Origin: Clavaria fumosa
Taxonomy: Eukaryota; Basidiomycota; Agaricomycetes; Agaricales; Clavariaceae
Assembly: GCA_951802425.1 (NCBI GenBank)
Contig: OX637804.1
Coordinates: forward strand, 1,364,001-1,428,000
Direction: 5' to 3'
Length of the DNA: 64,000 nucleotides
Numbering within the stretch: position 1 is the first letter of the stretch; the number at the start of each line of letters is the position of its first letter. This document shows positions 52,271-63,481 of the stretch, one piece after another. The translations under genes and the position numbers were made by a program. Under the pieces are notes generated by a model. The model searched no databases, was not told the origin of the DNA, and was given only the letters and a program-made list of their open reading frames with translations.

Positions 52271-55200
52271 CTAGAGGGTATTGAGAGGTCCGGGCTTGTT
52301 TGGATAAGCTTGGTGGAAATCCGAAACGGCCTCGGAGGCATGAACAAGTTCCGTAGCAGGAAGCCAGGATGTTTCCTCATTGGTTCCTTTGTATCCGGAC
52401 CACCGCACCAGGTATAGCAGTTTGCTGGTGCAGCATTTGTCAATCTTGGAGTCGAGCACTTCGGAGATCTCGTGCTCTAGGTCTCCGTCGATCTCTACTG
52501 GAGGAGGTGGGGAGATGGTACGATTCGGAATTGTATTCGGAGTGACTGGCTCCAGCATGGAAATGTGGAAGACGGGGTGGATGGCTCGCATGGCCTCGGG
52601 GAGTCGGAGTATGAAGGAGTGCGAACTGGCCTCTCCGATGATTTCAAAAGGTCCAAGGAACTTGTTGGAGAGTTTTTTGGAGGGTCTGGTCATACAGAAA
52701 AACTTCGCCTTAATGTAGACTCAGTTTCCGACCTTCAACTCTGGTGCCAGAGTCTGACGGTTGTCCGCCGGACCCTGATAGCGACTCTGCACTTCGGCAA
52801 TTTGGTTACGGAGTTCTTGGTGCAGCTGATCCAAGTCTACAGCGAGCACTCGGGCACGGACCGAAGTTACTTCGCGTTCGGGGAATACCGAGATATTCGG
52901 GTGATAGCCCTTGTTCGCAAAGAATGGAGAAACCCCAGTGGTGGTGCTCGGGGCATTGTTGTAGGCAAACTTGGCCAGGGGCAGGAGTTGCGACCAGTTG
53001 TCCTGCTGGTAATTGCAGTAACAACGGAGGTACTGTTCCAATGTCTGGTTAGTCCGCTCCGTCTGTCCGTTGCCCTCCGGATATCATCCGGAGGTGAAGT
53101 GTAAAGTCATGTCCAGGACTTTACCCAACAAGCGAAAAAAAGGGAAACGAACTTGGAGCCATGATCGGAGGTGACATGCGACAGAACTCCATGTTTCGAG
53201 AAGACGTGGAATACGAATAGATGGGCCAACTCCACGGAGTTCACTTCGTTGGTCGTCGGGATGAAGATCCCTTGCTTCGTAAACCTATCAACAACCACCA
53301 ATATTGCGGTAAAACCGGAGTTCTCAGGGAGTTGCTCGATGAAATCCATCGAAATGGAATTCCACGGTTTCTCGGGTATGGGCAGCTGCTTGAGCGTTCC
53401 ATACGGCTTATGCCGAGGGGCTTTCACCCTACCACAAGTCGTGCAAGATTTGCAAAAGTCCGATACAAATCCTCGGAGTTTTGGCCAGGTATAATCCCTG
53501 AAGACCAAGGCCGTAGTCTTGGTCCGACCGAAATGTCCGGTGAGTGGGTGATCATGTCTCGCACATAAAACACGGAGTCAGAGGTCATTGATGTCCAGTA
53601 CATAAATCTGTCCGCGCTCGCGGAGAAGTCTGTCATTGTCCATGGACCACTTAGGGTCCGTGGAGTTCGAGCGGAGGTCTTCTAGGATCGAGCAAGAGTC
53701 CAGACTGGATGTCCTCTCGGAGTTGATGATCGTCAATCACAAATGATGCGTGGAGTGCGGGTACGTAAAGTGATGAAGCTCGGAGAGACGATATCAATTG
53801 TTCATTGGAGAACATCGGCCGGAGGTTTTGCAGATTGACGCAGGCATAGTCGCTATCCCCCTCTTTGGGATAGACGTCCCAACATCTAGTCAATGCATCG
53901 GGTTTCATTCCGAGGCGCCTGGGGCAGAATCGGATCACAAAATTGAACTGGGAAAGGAACTCTGACCACCTGGCTTGATGCCGGGTGAGCAGGCGGACTG
54001 TGGAGAAGTACTCGAGGTTCTTGTGGTCAGTAACAATGTCGACTGGAGTTTCAGAACCTTTGAGATAGTGCCTCCAAGCAGTAAATGCCTCAAATATAGC
54101 GAGGAGTTCCTTATCGTGGGTGTCATAGTTCAGTTCGGAGACACCTAGGGTGCGGGAATGAAAAGCGATAGGATGGACTTCACCATCAGAGGTGACCGTA
54201 GAGAGTATCGTGGCAACAGCGTAGTCTGAGGTGTCCGTTTCGACTATCAGCAGAGCTCCAGGAATGAAGTGCGAGAGGATCGGAGCCACGGAGAATGCGG
54301 TTTTCAGATAGTCAAACGCGGACTGGCAATTGTTGGACCAATGCCACTCGATGTTTTTATGCGTCAAGCAGTTCATCGGAGCGACGATCTCGGAATAGCC
54401 ATGGATGAAGCGGCGGTAGAAATTGGTGAACCTGAGGAAGGACTGGACATCCTTGACCTTCTGCGGAGTTGGCCAATCCTGTATAGTTTTCACTTTAGCT
54501 GTGTCCATAGAAAGTCCGGATGGAGATAAAATAAATCCGAGATACTCCATGGTTTCAGCGTGAAATTCACACTTAGCCAGGTTCAAGAAGAGACTGTGCT
54601 TCCGGAGCCTTCGGAGTACCTCTCAGACATGCTCAACATGTTGTTCCGGATCCTCAGAGTAAATGAGGATGTCGTTGAGGTAGACGACCATGAACGTGTT
54701 GAGGTGGTTGGAGGATATATCATTCATGAAGTGCTGGAATGTGGCGGGTGCGTTTGTGAGCCCGAAGGGCATCACACACCATTCGAAGGATCTGTATCAG
54801 GTGCGGAATGCGGTCTTCCATTCATCACCCTCAGCGATATGGACCAGGTGATACGCGTGTCGGAGGTCGAGTTTTGTATAGATTCGGGCTTTTCCTGGAA
54901 CATCGAGAAGATCTTTAGTAAGCGGAAGCAGATAACAGTCTTTTTTGGTCAATTTATTTAGACCACAGAAATCAATGCATAACCAGAGCGTTCTGTTCTT
55001 CTTCCGGACAAGGAGCACAGGTGCTCCATGCAGAGAACAGCTCGGACGGATAAATCCGATGCGGAGGTGTTTGTCCAGAAACTCGTGGAGTTCGCTGAGT
55101 TTGGACTGTGACAGAGAATAGACCGCACCTGGCGGAGGGGATTGGCCATCCAGCAGGTTGATTTTTAGATCATATGGTCAATGCGGAGCAAGGGTATCTG

Positions 55201-56056
55201 CCTTCTTTTTACTGAAGACATCTGGAAAGTCCCCATACTCCTCCGGAACGGAGAGGAGATCCTGGGGGGTGGTGTCGGGAACGTTGAACGAAGCAGAGGC
55301 TGCGCGCGCGGACTCGCTTGACAACGTCATGCCAAAGACTTGGGACCCGCGAAGTCCACAAGCCGTGGCGAATGCAGCAGCATTCACAAAAGAAACCTTG
55401 GGTATCTCCTGGAGAGACGGAGTAGACGGAAAGGTCAGAGATGGAGTCAAAGATGGAGACAGAAGCAGAGATGGAGACGGAGTCCAGGCTTGGTTCGGAG
55501 TCACTGCAGATGACATTTGAACCGGAGCGCACAGAGCGGAGACAGACAGAGGGATGGAATGGAGAGTGCTGGCCGGTGCACCCTCCGGATCAGATTTCAG
55601 AGTTTTTTCCTCATTCGTAGATGGTCTGGGCTTTATTTGGCCAGTGATCCAGTCAACCAGCGGGTTGTTTTGGAACAGCCAATTCATTCCCAAGATCACA
55701 TCACTAGAGGGATCAAGATCGGTAACTACACACAAGACGTTGGTCGGATCCATGGTGGATAGCCGAATGGATAACCAGACTGCTTCGGTGACCCATACGG
55801 AGGTGGTCCCATTAATAAAAACGACCTCCCGAGGGGTCACCGGAGTTTTCAGAAGACGGAAACGAGAAGCAAATTTGGCGTCAATGAAACAAAGTTCAGT
55901 GCCAGAGTCTATCATTGCTTTGAACGGAGAAGAAATAGAAGGAGAGGAGGCAAGAAGAGAAAGAGAATGATGAAAGGAAAGGGTATTGAGTATAGGTTTA
56001 GTACGATCGGAGTCGGAGCAGCTGGAGAGTCGTACTGTGCTCTCTGGGCTGCTCAA
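52271..56056 (-). pseudogene. Pol of chromovirus D: protease, RT, RNase H, integrase, chromodomain
   Basis: From 56056 down: protease with AMIDSGTELCFIDAKFASR; link VPEEYGDFPDVFSKKKADT; RT with KLDLRHAYHLVHIAEGDEWK and active site [11 protein letters not shown] (N for the first catalytic D); RNase H with HDKELLAIFEAFTAWRHYL; integrase with HHCC remnants, VVVDRFTKQGIFIPTT and SDHGSKFVS. The C-terminal chromodomain (LYLVRWSGYKGTNEETSWLP) lies at about 52440-52320. Multiple stops and frameshifts (near 55170, 54790, 54620, 53645, 53100, 52720) make it inactive. The terminal chromodomain places it with the chromoviruses. Confidence 0.92.
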
Positions 56057-57207
56057 TCTTTTTTTGGCAAGGAGTCATCTCCGTCGGAGGTGATTCGTGC
56101 AGCGCTGGCAATGGCCTGCGAGGTCCGCTTACGACACTCGTTGGCTTTGTGGCCTGCTATTCCACAGAATAGGCACAGATTATTATCGAAACGCCGTTGG
56201 TGTTCCTCTGGAGTCAGTTTTCCATCCTGACCAGATGAGCCTTCTTTGTGTCGCTGGAGCTACTGGAGTTAGCAGAGCCCTCAACGGCCTTTGGAACGGA
56301 GTTCACCGGACGCTTTTCCGATGGTTTCTCGGACTTGGTATTAGCGCCGGAAGTGTTCAGGGACTTGGAACTATCCGAAGACTCCTTTTTGATGGTGTTG
56401 TTAGGCGTCGGAGCCTTAACGGAGTCCCAAGAGATCTCCTGCTGCCGAGCCCAATAACGGCCATCGATTGCACTGGCTTGCTCGTGGAGTCCGCGGAGCG
56501 TATCCGCGCAGTTAACGCGGGCCAGTTCGTCCTTGATGCGGCTAGCAAGTCCTTTGTAGAACTGCCGCTGCAATGTGTACTTGTCCCAATGGACAATGGA
56601 TGCGAATCTGTTGAACGAAATGGTATATTTCGTCAACTTCTGATCCTCGCACATCCGGAGGTGTTCGAGTTCGAACTCCGCCTCGCAGATCGCGTTGTAA
56701 GGACCAAAGTTCTCTGTAAGTTGAGCAACGAACATCTTATAGTTCGAAAGAACCAGATGGCTTTTGCCATCCAGAATCATCGGTTCAAACCATTCCAGGG
56801 CTTTGCCCTGGAGAAAGGAAAGGACATAGCGTACCTTATGAGAATCGGACTTGAACGCTCTAGGGCGATCAAGGAAGTTCAATTGGCATTGGACCAAGAA
56901 GCTTTTCAACTTCTTAGCATCCGAGCCATTGAAGGTATTGGGGTCTCGTGGTTTAACCATCTCCAGGTGCTTGTTGGTGTCAATGATCTTCTGAAGGAGA
57001 TGCACTGGAGTTAGTTCGCGTTCAGCTCGAGGTGTCGGAGGTTCATTTAGCTCGTTGTCGTCGTCAGTGACCAAGGGGTCTGACTCTTCGTCGTGGTCCG
57101 GGGGTCTGGACACACTCAGAGTCGGAGTATTGTTGGCCGGTTCTGGAATGTCGACGTCATCAGCAACAGGAGGTGGAAGTCAAGCACCGGATCGTGTAGT
57201 AGGCATT
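56053..57207 (-). pseudogene. Gag of chromovirus D
   Basis: Begins MPTTRSGA at 57207, then a TGA, then open to about 56230. The capsid-like core has DPNTFNGSDAKKLKSFLVQC and NFGPYNAICEAEFELEHLRM. A one-base frameshift near 56240 precedes the CCHC knuckle CLFCGIAGHKANEC (about 56185-56144). The frame ends KKD-TGA at 56053-56055, where pol opens in the -1 frame immediately after a run of seven A (A AAA AAA in gag phase). Confidence 0.88.
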
Positions 57208-57246
57208 GTTGAATTTGTATATACAAGGTTTGAAGTTCGAATATAC

Positions 57247-57967
57247 TGTCACGGTCCTAACAAGGTTAGCGGCAAAGGGATTAGCGGAGCGGGGATGTTC
57301 TATCGGAGTCCGGTCGGAGTCCAATATCGGAAAAATGGAGAAGTAAACAAAAGGAAGGAGACTTATGGGACTGCGGCCTCAACATATGTGTTGTGCCACC
57401 ACGTATATACTTGTCCCTATTTATCAAACAAGAACAATACCTAAGAGAGGATCAGAACGTAAGTCAAAAATCCGAAGTTGATTGGAGTCTGTTGGAGTTG
57501 GTCGGAGTTGGTCGGATGACGTGGAGAATGTCGAGGACGATGAGGACGAAAGCTCAGAGATATTTAGGATCAAGAGACATTAATATTCGAACTGAGGAGC
57601 AGGGAGATACAGGTGGAAACTTATACTGCAAGGACAGAGTATAGGAGTAATGTGAAACAATGTACTTATCAAATTACTAGGAGAGTTTCACCACATGTGC
57701 CTGTGCAATTTTCATGGAACAAAGAAACAACAACAAAAAAACGCAACTCCCATGGGTCAAGGGTATCCTCTCAATGGTAAACAGAATGAGGGGATGGAGG
57801 GAGAAGGTTCTAGAACGAAGTCCAAACGGTCCGAAGGCCGGCGGAGTAAGGTCCAATGAAGGTGTGGAGCGGAGCACACAGAATTACGGCGGAGCGGATC
57901 AGAGTTGGTACGGAGCTCAGAGTCCGGAGCGGGGGTCGTGCTTATGCAAGTGGATGGGGTCGTAACA
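57247..57967 (-). repeat. 5' LTR of chromovirus D
   Basis: 721 bp, ends TGTCACGG...CGTAACA, homologous to the split 3' LTR. Confidence 0.93.
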
Positions 57968-60689
57968 CTCGGTCTTGATGGCTTCATGCCATTTGGGCCA
58001 GTCCGGACGTCGCTTGGCTTCATGGTATGTTGGATCTACCCCCTCTGTCTCAACTACACTTGCTATCATCGCATACTCAATACCTCCCAGGTTTGCGTGC
58101 TCCTCCTCATCCTCGGTGGATGGTGCTTCGGGCAGAGTTGGTGTGGGCATACCTGGGGGTAAGTTGGGCCCCTTCTTTCTCCCTTCTACCGTTCCTTCCC
58201 CTCTTTGCAACCTTTTGACGTACTCGGACGGCTTTCTTTGGCGTTGACTCCACTCTTCAGTCACTTCCTGATAGGTCGGGTTTTCATCTGCCTCGTCGTC
58301 AGAGTCTCTTGGGGGTTGGTCAGGCTGTGGGCTGCGCAGCGCGGGGGTGACCGGTTCCTGCGGTGCATCTCTCGCAAACACAACATCTCCTATGTCAAAT
58401 TTGACGCTGCATTCAACAGTTACTGACCATTTTTCAGGCCAATATATTCGGTGGGTGTGGGTGGGCTCGTCGAAGCCTATCCATCTGCCTACGTTTGACC
58501 ACCCGTCAAGCTTTGTCCTCATTGGGTCATGCACCCATACTTTTGTCCCCCACTCGGGGAGGTGGGACAGGTCTGGTTTGGCACCAAAGAGAGCTTGGAA
58601 GGGTGTCATGTTTGTGAGTGCCCGTGTCGATGTTCGGTTCTTTAGGTAGACGGCATGCCTAACCGCCTTGGCCCACAGAAATTTTGGCAGTCCGCTGGCA
58701 TGGAGCATTGCCCGGACGTGTTCGAGGATCGAGCGGTTAAGGCGTTTGGCGACACCATTGTACTCAGGAGTGTTGTGCATGGTGAGTCTTCGGATTGTCC
58801 CTGCTTGGGCTAAATGATCTTCGAAGGCTCCACTCATGTACTCGCCTCCCTTGTCTGAGTATAGGCACTTGATTCTAGCCTCTCGCTGCGTCTTTGCCCA
58901 TGCTTCAAAGCGCTTGTAGGAAGCCAGGGTCTTGTCCCTGGTTCGGAGGATGTTGACGGCGGACCACCTGGTGCACCCATCTGTGTAAGTGACGTAGTAG
59001 ACTCGTCCGTTGATAGATCTGACTGGTGACGGCCCCCACAGGTCTGAATGGATCTTGTCGCCGAAACGCTTGGTGCGTGACTCCATTCTTACCTTTCTTA
59101 TGGGCTTGCGGCTTGCCTTCGCATACTCGCAGGAGTTGCACGATCCCGGTTGTGGTGATTCGTCGAGTTCTATGCCTTTTACCATCCCCTTTTGGACGAG
59201 GGCCTTCGCTGTGTTGTAAGCTATGTGGCCCATTTTTCTGTGTAGTTCATCGATGCTGACGGTCGCAGCCATCAGCGCTCGGCCATTCGTGTTGCATACG
59301 CCGTGGTTGACTTGGTACAGTCCGTTCCTTTGAGGGATTTGACCCACGAGATCTCCGTTTGGTCTGTAGATTAGACAATTCGCCCCTTTGAATGTAACGG
59401 TATGGTTTGCCTCAGTAATCTTTGCGATTGAGACCAGCGTTGCGGACATCGCAGGTGCGTATAGCACATTTCGGAGCAGTACCTTCGTCATTTCTGCCCC
59501 TTTTGGGACATTTATGTAGATGTCCCCCTTTCCTAGTGCTTTAAAGGTCCTTCTGTCAGCTGCATATATGTTTTTCGTTGGGATTTCAGTGTAGTTCAGG
59601 AACTTTGCGTGGTACGGCGACATGTGGTGGGAGGCGCCAGAGTCGTACAGCTCAATGTCCGCATGCTCATCTGTTTCTGCCAGGTGAGCAAAGTCTATCC
59701 CTGTCCTTTCGCACTGACCATCCCCTTTGACGATGGCCGGCCATGCAGTCGCGCTTTCGTCATCGTCTGCGGCAGCAGCCTTGTCTGCCCCTTTTCCCTT
59801 TTGCTTCGGCCCTTGGCCTTCCTTACCACCTCCTTTCGCCCAGCAATCCCTTTGGTAATGTCCCATTTTGTTGCAGTTGAAGCATTTGACCTTAGGCCGG
59901 TCCTTTTTCTTAGTCCCAGCAGAGTCAGAGGAGGCAGTTAGCACCGCCTCTTCCTTCTCTTTCTTTGTGCCCTTTTCTCTTAGGGCTCGGCGGTCGGCCT
60001 CTTGGCCTAGCGACTCTATGAGTCAGTCGGGATCAATCTTCAGCGGCATTATGATGGTCTCGAATGCGGGTATTACGAGGGCGCCAACAGTACATTCCGG
60101 GACAGTTATCATCATTGATGTTGGGCTGAGCTAATTGGTGATGGAGGTGAGATAATTATCGTATGATAGCGGCAGGGAGGAGAGGATTATGGTGCGGAAG
60201 TTTTCGTCTGTAACGCTCTTGCCCATTTGGGCGAGGTCTTCTCGCATCTGACGGAGTTTTGCTAGGTGTTTGCGTATGTCCCCTCGGTCGGGGCATTTCT
60301 CGTTTTGAAGCTGGGTGCGTAGTTCAACAACTATCAATTGCACTTTGTTCTGATGCTGAACAACCTTTGTCCAGACTCCTCTCACTGTCAGCTCCTTCCG
60401 AACAGTGAGATATAACGTTGGGGGCAACGCTTCGGCGAGCCCCTTTCGTATCGTTGCTTCGCCCGAAGTCCAGCGGGCCGTCTCGCTCAAACATCTCCTC
60501 CTCTGCCACAGGGATTGCGGCCGCCGGGCGGACTGGTCTTGTCCTTCGCCCATCAAGATGGCCTTCGAGGTTGTGCAACACGCACTTGAGCTCGACGCTA
60601 TCCTGGAAGATAATCCAGTTGGATCCATCGGGCTTTAACTTCAGCAGGGAGAAGGTTTTAGAAAACTTAGTTTGGTTAGTGAGTGACAT
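57968..60689 (-). pseudogene. Copia F gag, protease and integrase (5' half)
   Basis: Gag starts MSLTNQTKFSKTFSLLKLKP at 60689 but is frameshifted near 60550 and stopped near 60131. From 59944 a 657-codon frame is open: CCHC knuckle CFNCNKMGHYQRDC, copia protease with YDSGASHHMSPY, and the integrase finger DELHRKMGHIAYNTAKALVQ followed by CNSCEYAK. The catalytic D residues are in IHSDLWGP and CLYSDKGGEYMSG. The expected catalytic Glu of NGVAERLNR is Lys (NGVAKRLNRS). The sequence breaks off at WHEAIKTE, where D inserted, and continues at 37461. Confidence 0.9.
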
Positions 60690-60720
60690 TGTGAAGTGAG
60701 TGTGGTTAGTCATAATCTAA

Positions 60721-61052
60721 TGTGAACACCGGGTTAGCTCTCAAGTGACGCGAGTTGTTTTGTTTATTAAAAGGAGAGTACCTAATGCGAACACCAGGTT
60801 AGCTATGGTGTTCAGCTAGTCAGTAAGTAGGTAAAAGGATTGGAAATGGTATGTCGTACCTCTCAAGTGACGCGAGTCGTTGAGAGGGCATGAGGGCTAC
60901 GCTACAAGACTATATAATGAATGGGAGCCGAAGAGAAGACTGCGTTAGGCTAATAAGTGATGAAGGGAAGAATGCTCAGGTGCAGAAGCAAACACGCAAG
61001 GGCGGGCCATTACGCGAAGCGCGGTAACGGGCGGCGGTTTGAATCTCCAACA
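60721..61052 (-). repeat. 5' LTR of copia F
   Basis: 332 bp, minus orientation, TGTTGGAGATTC...GTTCACA. It contains a TATATAATG promoter-like box near 60910 and repeated CTCTCAAGTGACGCGAGT words at 60738 and 60860. Its first 32 bp also occur at 35927-35958 with changes at CpG sites. Confidence 0.85.
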
Positions 61053-61059
61053 CCCAGAA

Positions 61060-61500
61060 CCTTGATGATCATCACTCCATCACAGGTTTCATCTTTGATG
61101 TTGCTGGTGGCACTGTGTCATGGTCATTGAAGAAGCAGCCCACCATCATGCTCTCAACCATCAAAGCTGAGTACATGGCATCTGCAAATGTGACTAAGGA
61201 GGCCATTTGGCTTTGGACATTACTTTCAGATTTAGGATTCCCCCAGATGACCTCCACACTCATCTGAGCAGACAATCAGGGCTGCATTTTGCTGTTGTGC
61301 CATCCTATCACACACTCCCAAGCCAAACATATAGACATATGACATCACTTCATCCATGAACATGTTGCCTCCTCTGAAGTTGAGCTCCACTTTTGCTCCA
61401 CACATTGCATGCTCACTGACATCCTCACAAAACTGCTCCCATGTGGTGGGACACTGTCACTCTTCAATCTGTAGGTAGCCTTATCATGCAGTTCTGGTTG
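61060..61500 (+). pseudogene. Ancient copia RNase H relic, CpG-depleted
   Basis: Plus strand reads ITGFIFDVAGGTVSWSLKKQ, STIKAEYMASANVTKEAIWL, ADNQGCI, KHIDI and DILTKLLP with several stops, which is the C-terminal RNase H of a copia Pol. Almost no CpG remains. It lies directly beside the outer end of copia F and belongs to another, older element. Confidence 0.75.
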
Positions 61501-61930
61501 CTCAACTATACAGTTATTGCAGGACTTTGATGATGCTATCTTACAGTGGGCACACAGTGCAGCATTAATGGCAGAAGATAGACATTTAGAGGAACTCAAT
61601 CAGAGTACAGCTGGATGGTGGATGGAAATAATGAAAGATACAATATAGAGTGCAGTGTGCTTCATGATCACAAGAGTTGGGAATTAGATTTGGAAAGAAC
61701 TGTATCCATCACAGTGAATTATGGGGTCGCAGAACCCTTGCAAGCAAGGGAACAAATGGTTGAAATGGCTGATTCAAAAACGAAGCCTTGTGTTCTGGTC
61801 ACCTGTTCCTCATATGAAAGTACATACTGCACTGCAATGCAAATTTCATATGTATATTCATGTAGCTGTAGTAGAGTGGAATCAGGTAACGAGTGTCGAG
61901 ATGTGGAAAATCCACAACTATGAAAAAACA
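61501..61930. other. No gene seen: decayed DNA downstream of copia relic
   Basis: CpG-poor, with short open frames only. It includes the 3' flank of the kelch gene. Confidence 0.4.
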
Positions 61931-63481
61931 TCACACAATAACCAGCATAACAGCAACAAGAACAGACATAGCAGCACAATTCCTCTGCGAGACGGCACCA
62001 CTCGTTGAACCAGTGGGAGAAGCCGGCATGCCGGTCGCCGCAACATTGGTAGTGACGGCTGTCTGCGTCGACGTGCCCCTGCTCGTGGAGTCCACTCCCT
62101 GTGGGGGTGGGATCAACGCGATGGGCTGGACTGACGACCACGCAGAGGGATCAGACGCCTGGGCCGCGTTCGGAGTGAAGGGAATGAAGGAGACGATTCT
62201 TTTGCTGTCGAGTTGGACGAGAGAAGTGACCCCAGCGGCGTATTGCGCTCCGGGATCGTTCTTGCCGGGCGGCCCTGGAAGGCTGCGAGTAGAATTGGTC
62301 TAGCACACATACGCGTCAAGTGGATGCGCTTCTCCCTGGAGTGACTGATAAAGCTCACCTGGACGTTTATCACATACGTCATTGAACCATCATCCGGGAC
62401 GAAAGCAAACTCCTCTTGTACCTACATTTGCATTATTTCAAGTCAGTAACGGAAAGAACGGGCTTTTCGATGACGAAACTAACCGAGTCCGTCCGGAAGA
62501 AAGACGCAGTTCGACCGTGAGTATTGGGAAAGGTGTTCCCGCTTGTAGCAGGGTACATTTGCGGTACAGACTGGAAGACGGAGACTACGGAGAGATGAGC
62601 GGGGGCTTGTATCCAGCAATGCCCGAAACTCTGCTGGACTGACAATGTATCACGAATATCTGCGCAGTTCCGGCAGACTGGCCAGGCGTGTTGAGGAAAT
62701 GGATGTGATTCTGCGCCAGCGCCATGATGGGCTGGTAGCTCGCGGCGAAGGGCGCGCGCTGTACGTCGGTCCACGACAATGCTGAGGTGTCCGCCGCTTT
62801 CAGCATGCGCATGTCGAGGAAGAACAATTCTCCACCCGAGAGCGCGTCTGCAGACACCAAGTGAGCGAGAGGCACCAATCTTGGAACCAGGGCCCGGGGC
62901 GGGACTCACAGAAGACGTTGGTATCATGATCCAGCACGGCGGTGAATGATGCGAGATCAAACTTGGGAGTGTTCACTGCTTGAGTGCTCCAAGACTTTGC
63001 CGCGGCGTCGTATATGTGCACAGCGCTCGGATTGGCGCTGTCTCCGCCAAACACGTAGATAGTATTGAGGAACTATAGCTTCGTAAACCAACGAACGGGA
63101 CAGGGCGACGGCCGCGCAGGGTAACTGACCTGAGCGAGATAGCAAACGGTGTTTGATCCGCTGAATGGGCTGAGCGAAGACACGTTGTCAGGGAGTAGAG
63201 CTTGCAGAAAGTCAGCGCTTACGGCCGGCCGGAGGTGGTAATGTCAGCTGCGCTCTTCGCTATATGTCTTGTGAGTAAGAAGCGCGAAGGAAAAAAGACT
63301 AAAAGAAAAGCGTACTATCGGTCCACGAGTCTTGGGTGCCAGCGTTGTAGTCCTTTCCATAGAGACCGAATGCGAGCAAATTGAAGTTCGCATCGAACAC
63401 CACGCATGGAGACGCGACAACGGCCTCCAAGACGGCTAGAATAATGAGTGAGAGGAGGGGAAGCAAGGGAGTGTGAAGCAT
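61931..63481 (-). CDS. Secreted or GPI-anchored kelch-type beta-propeller protein
   Basis: Minus-strand, multi-exon gene; ATG at 63481-63479, TGA at 61933-61931. The N-terminal signal peptide is MLHTPLLPLLSLIILAVLEA followed by SPCVVFDANFNLLAFGLYGK. Propeller-like segments follow: NTIYVFGGDSANPSAVHIYD, STQAVNTPKFDLASFTAVLD, ELFFLDMRMLKAADTSALSW, PIMALAQNHIHFLNTPGQSA, VQEEFAFVPDDGSMTYVINV. The last exon starts after GTGAGC...TGTGCTAG and reads GPPGKNDPGAQYAAGVTSLV. A Ser/Thr-rich stalk and a hydrophobic end (AAMSVLVAVMLVIV) suggest a GPI anchor or C-terminal membrane helix. This matches a common hypothetical secreted family of Agaricomycetes; no catalytic role can be assigned. Internal exon borders are approximate. 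Confidence 0.8.

Larger units (their letters stand above)
37462..57967 (-). mobile_element. Ty3/gypsy chromovirus D, with antisense accessory gene; split by A2
   Basis: Ends TGTCACGG...CGTAACA, 5-bp duplication CTCGG, inserted in copia F. The 5' LTR is on the right (57967-57247, 721 bp). The 3' LTR is on the left, in two pieces (37462-37675 and 50118-50633) because A2 inserted into it. Internal order on the minus strand: gag, protease, RT, RNase H, integrase, chromodomain, then the plus-strand accessory gene, polypurine tract (AAGAGGGGGATAC, about 50634-50648) and 3' LTR. A 420-bp AT- and purine-rich stretch (51852-52270) separates the pol and accessory 3' ends. Numerous stops show it is inactive. 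Confidence 0.93.
35927..61052 (-). mobile_element. Ty1/copia element F, split by chromovirus D
   Basis: Right part: 5' LTR 60721-61052 (332 bp), gag, protease and integrase down to 57968. Left part: RT and RNase H 37461-35967, polypurine tract, and only the first 32 bp of the 3' LTR (35958-35927), where A3 cuts in. Integrase precedes RT, which defines copia. Both sides of the insertion carry CTCGG (37457-37461 and 57968-57972). Joining across it restores continuous Pol sequence (WHEAIKTE then LECLDKAETWD). Confidence 0.92.
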
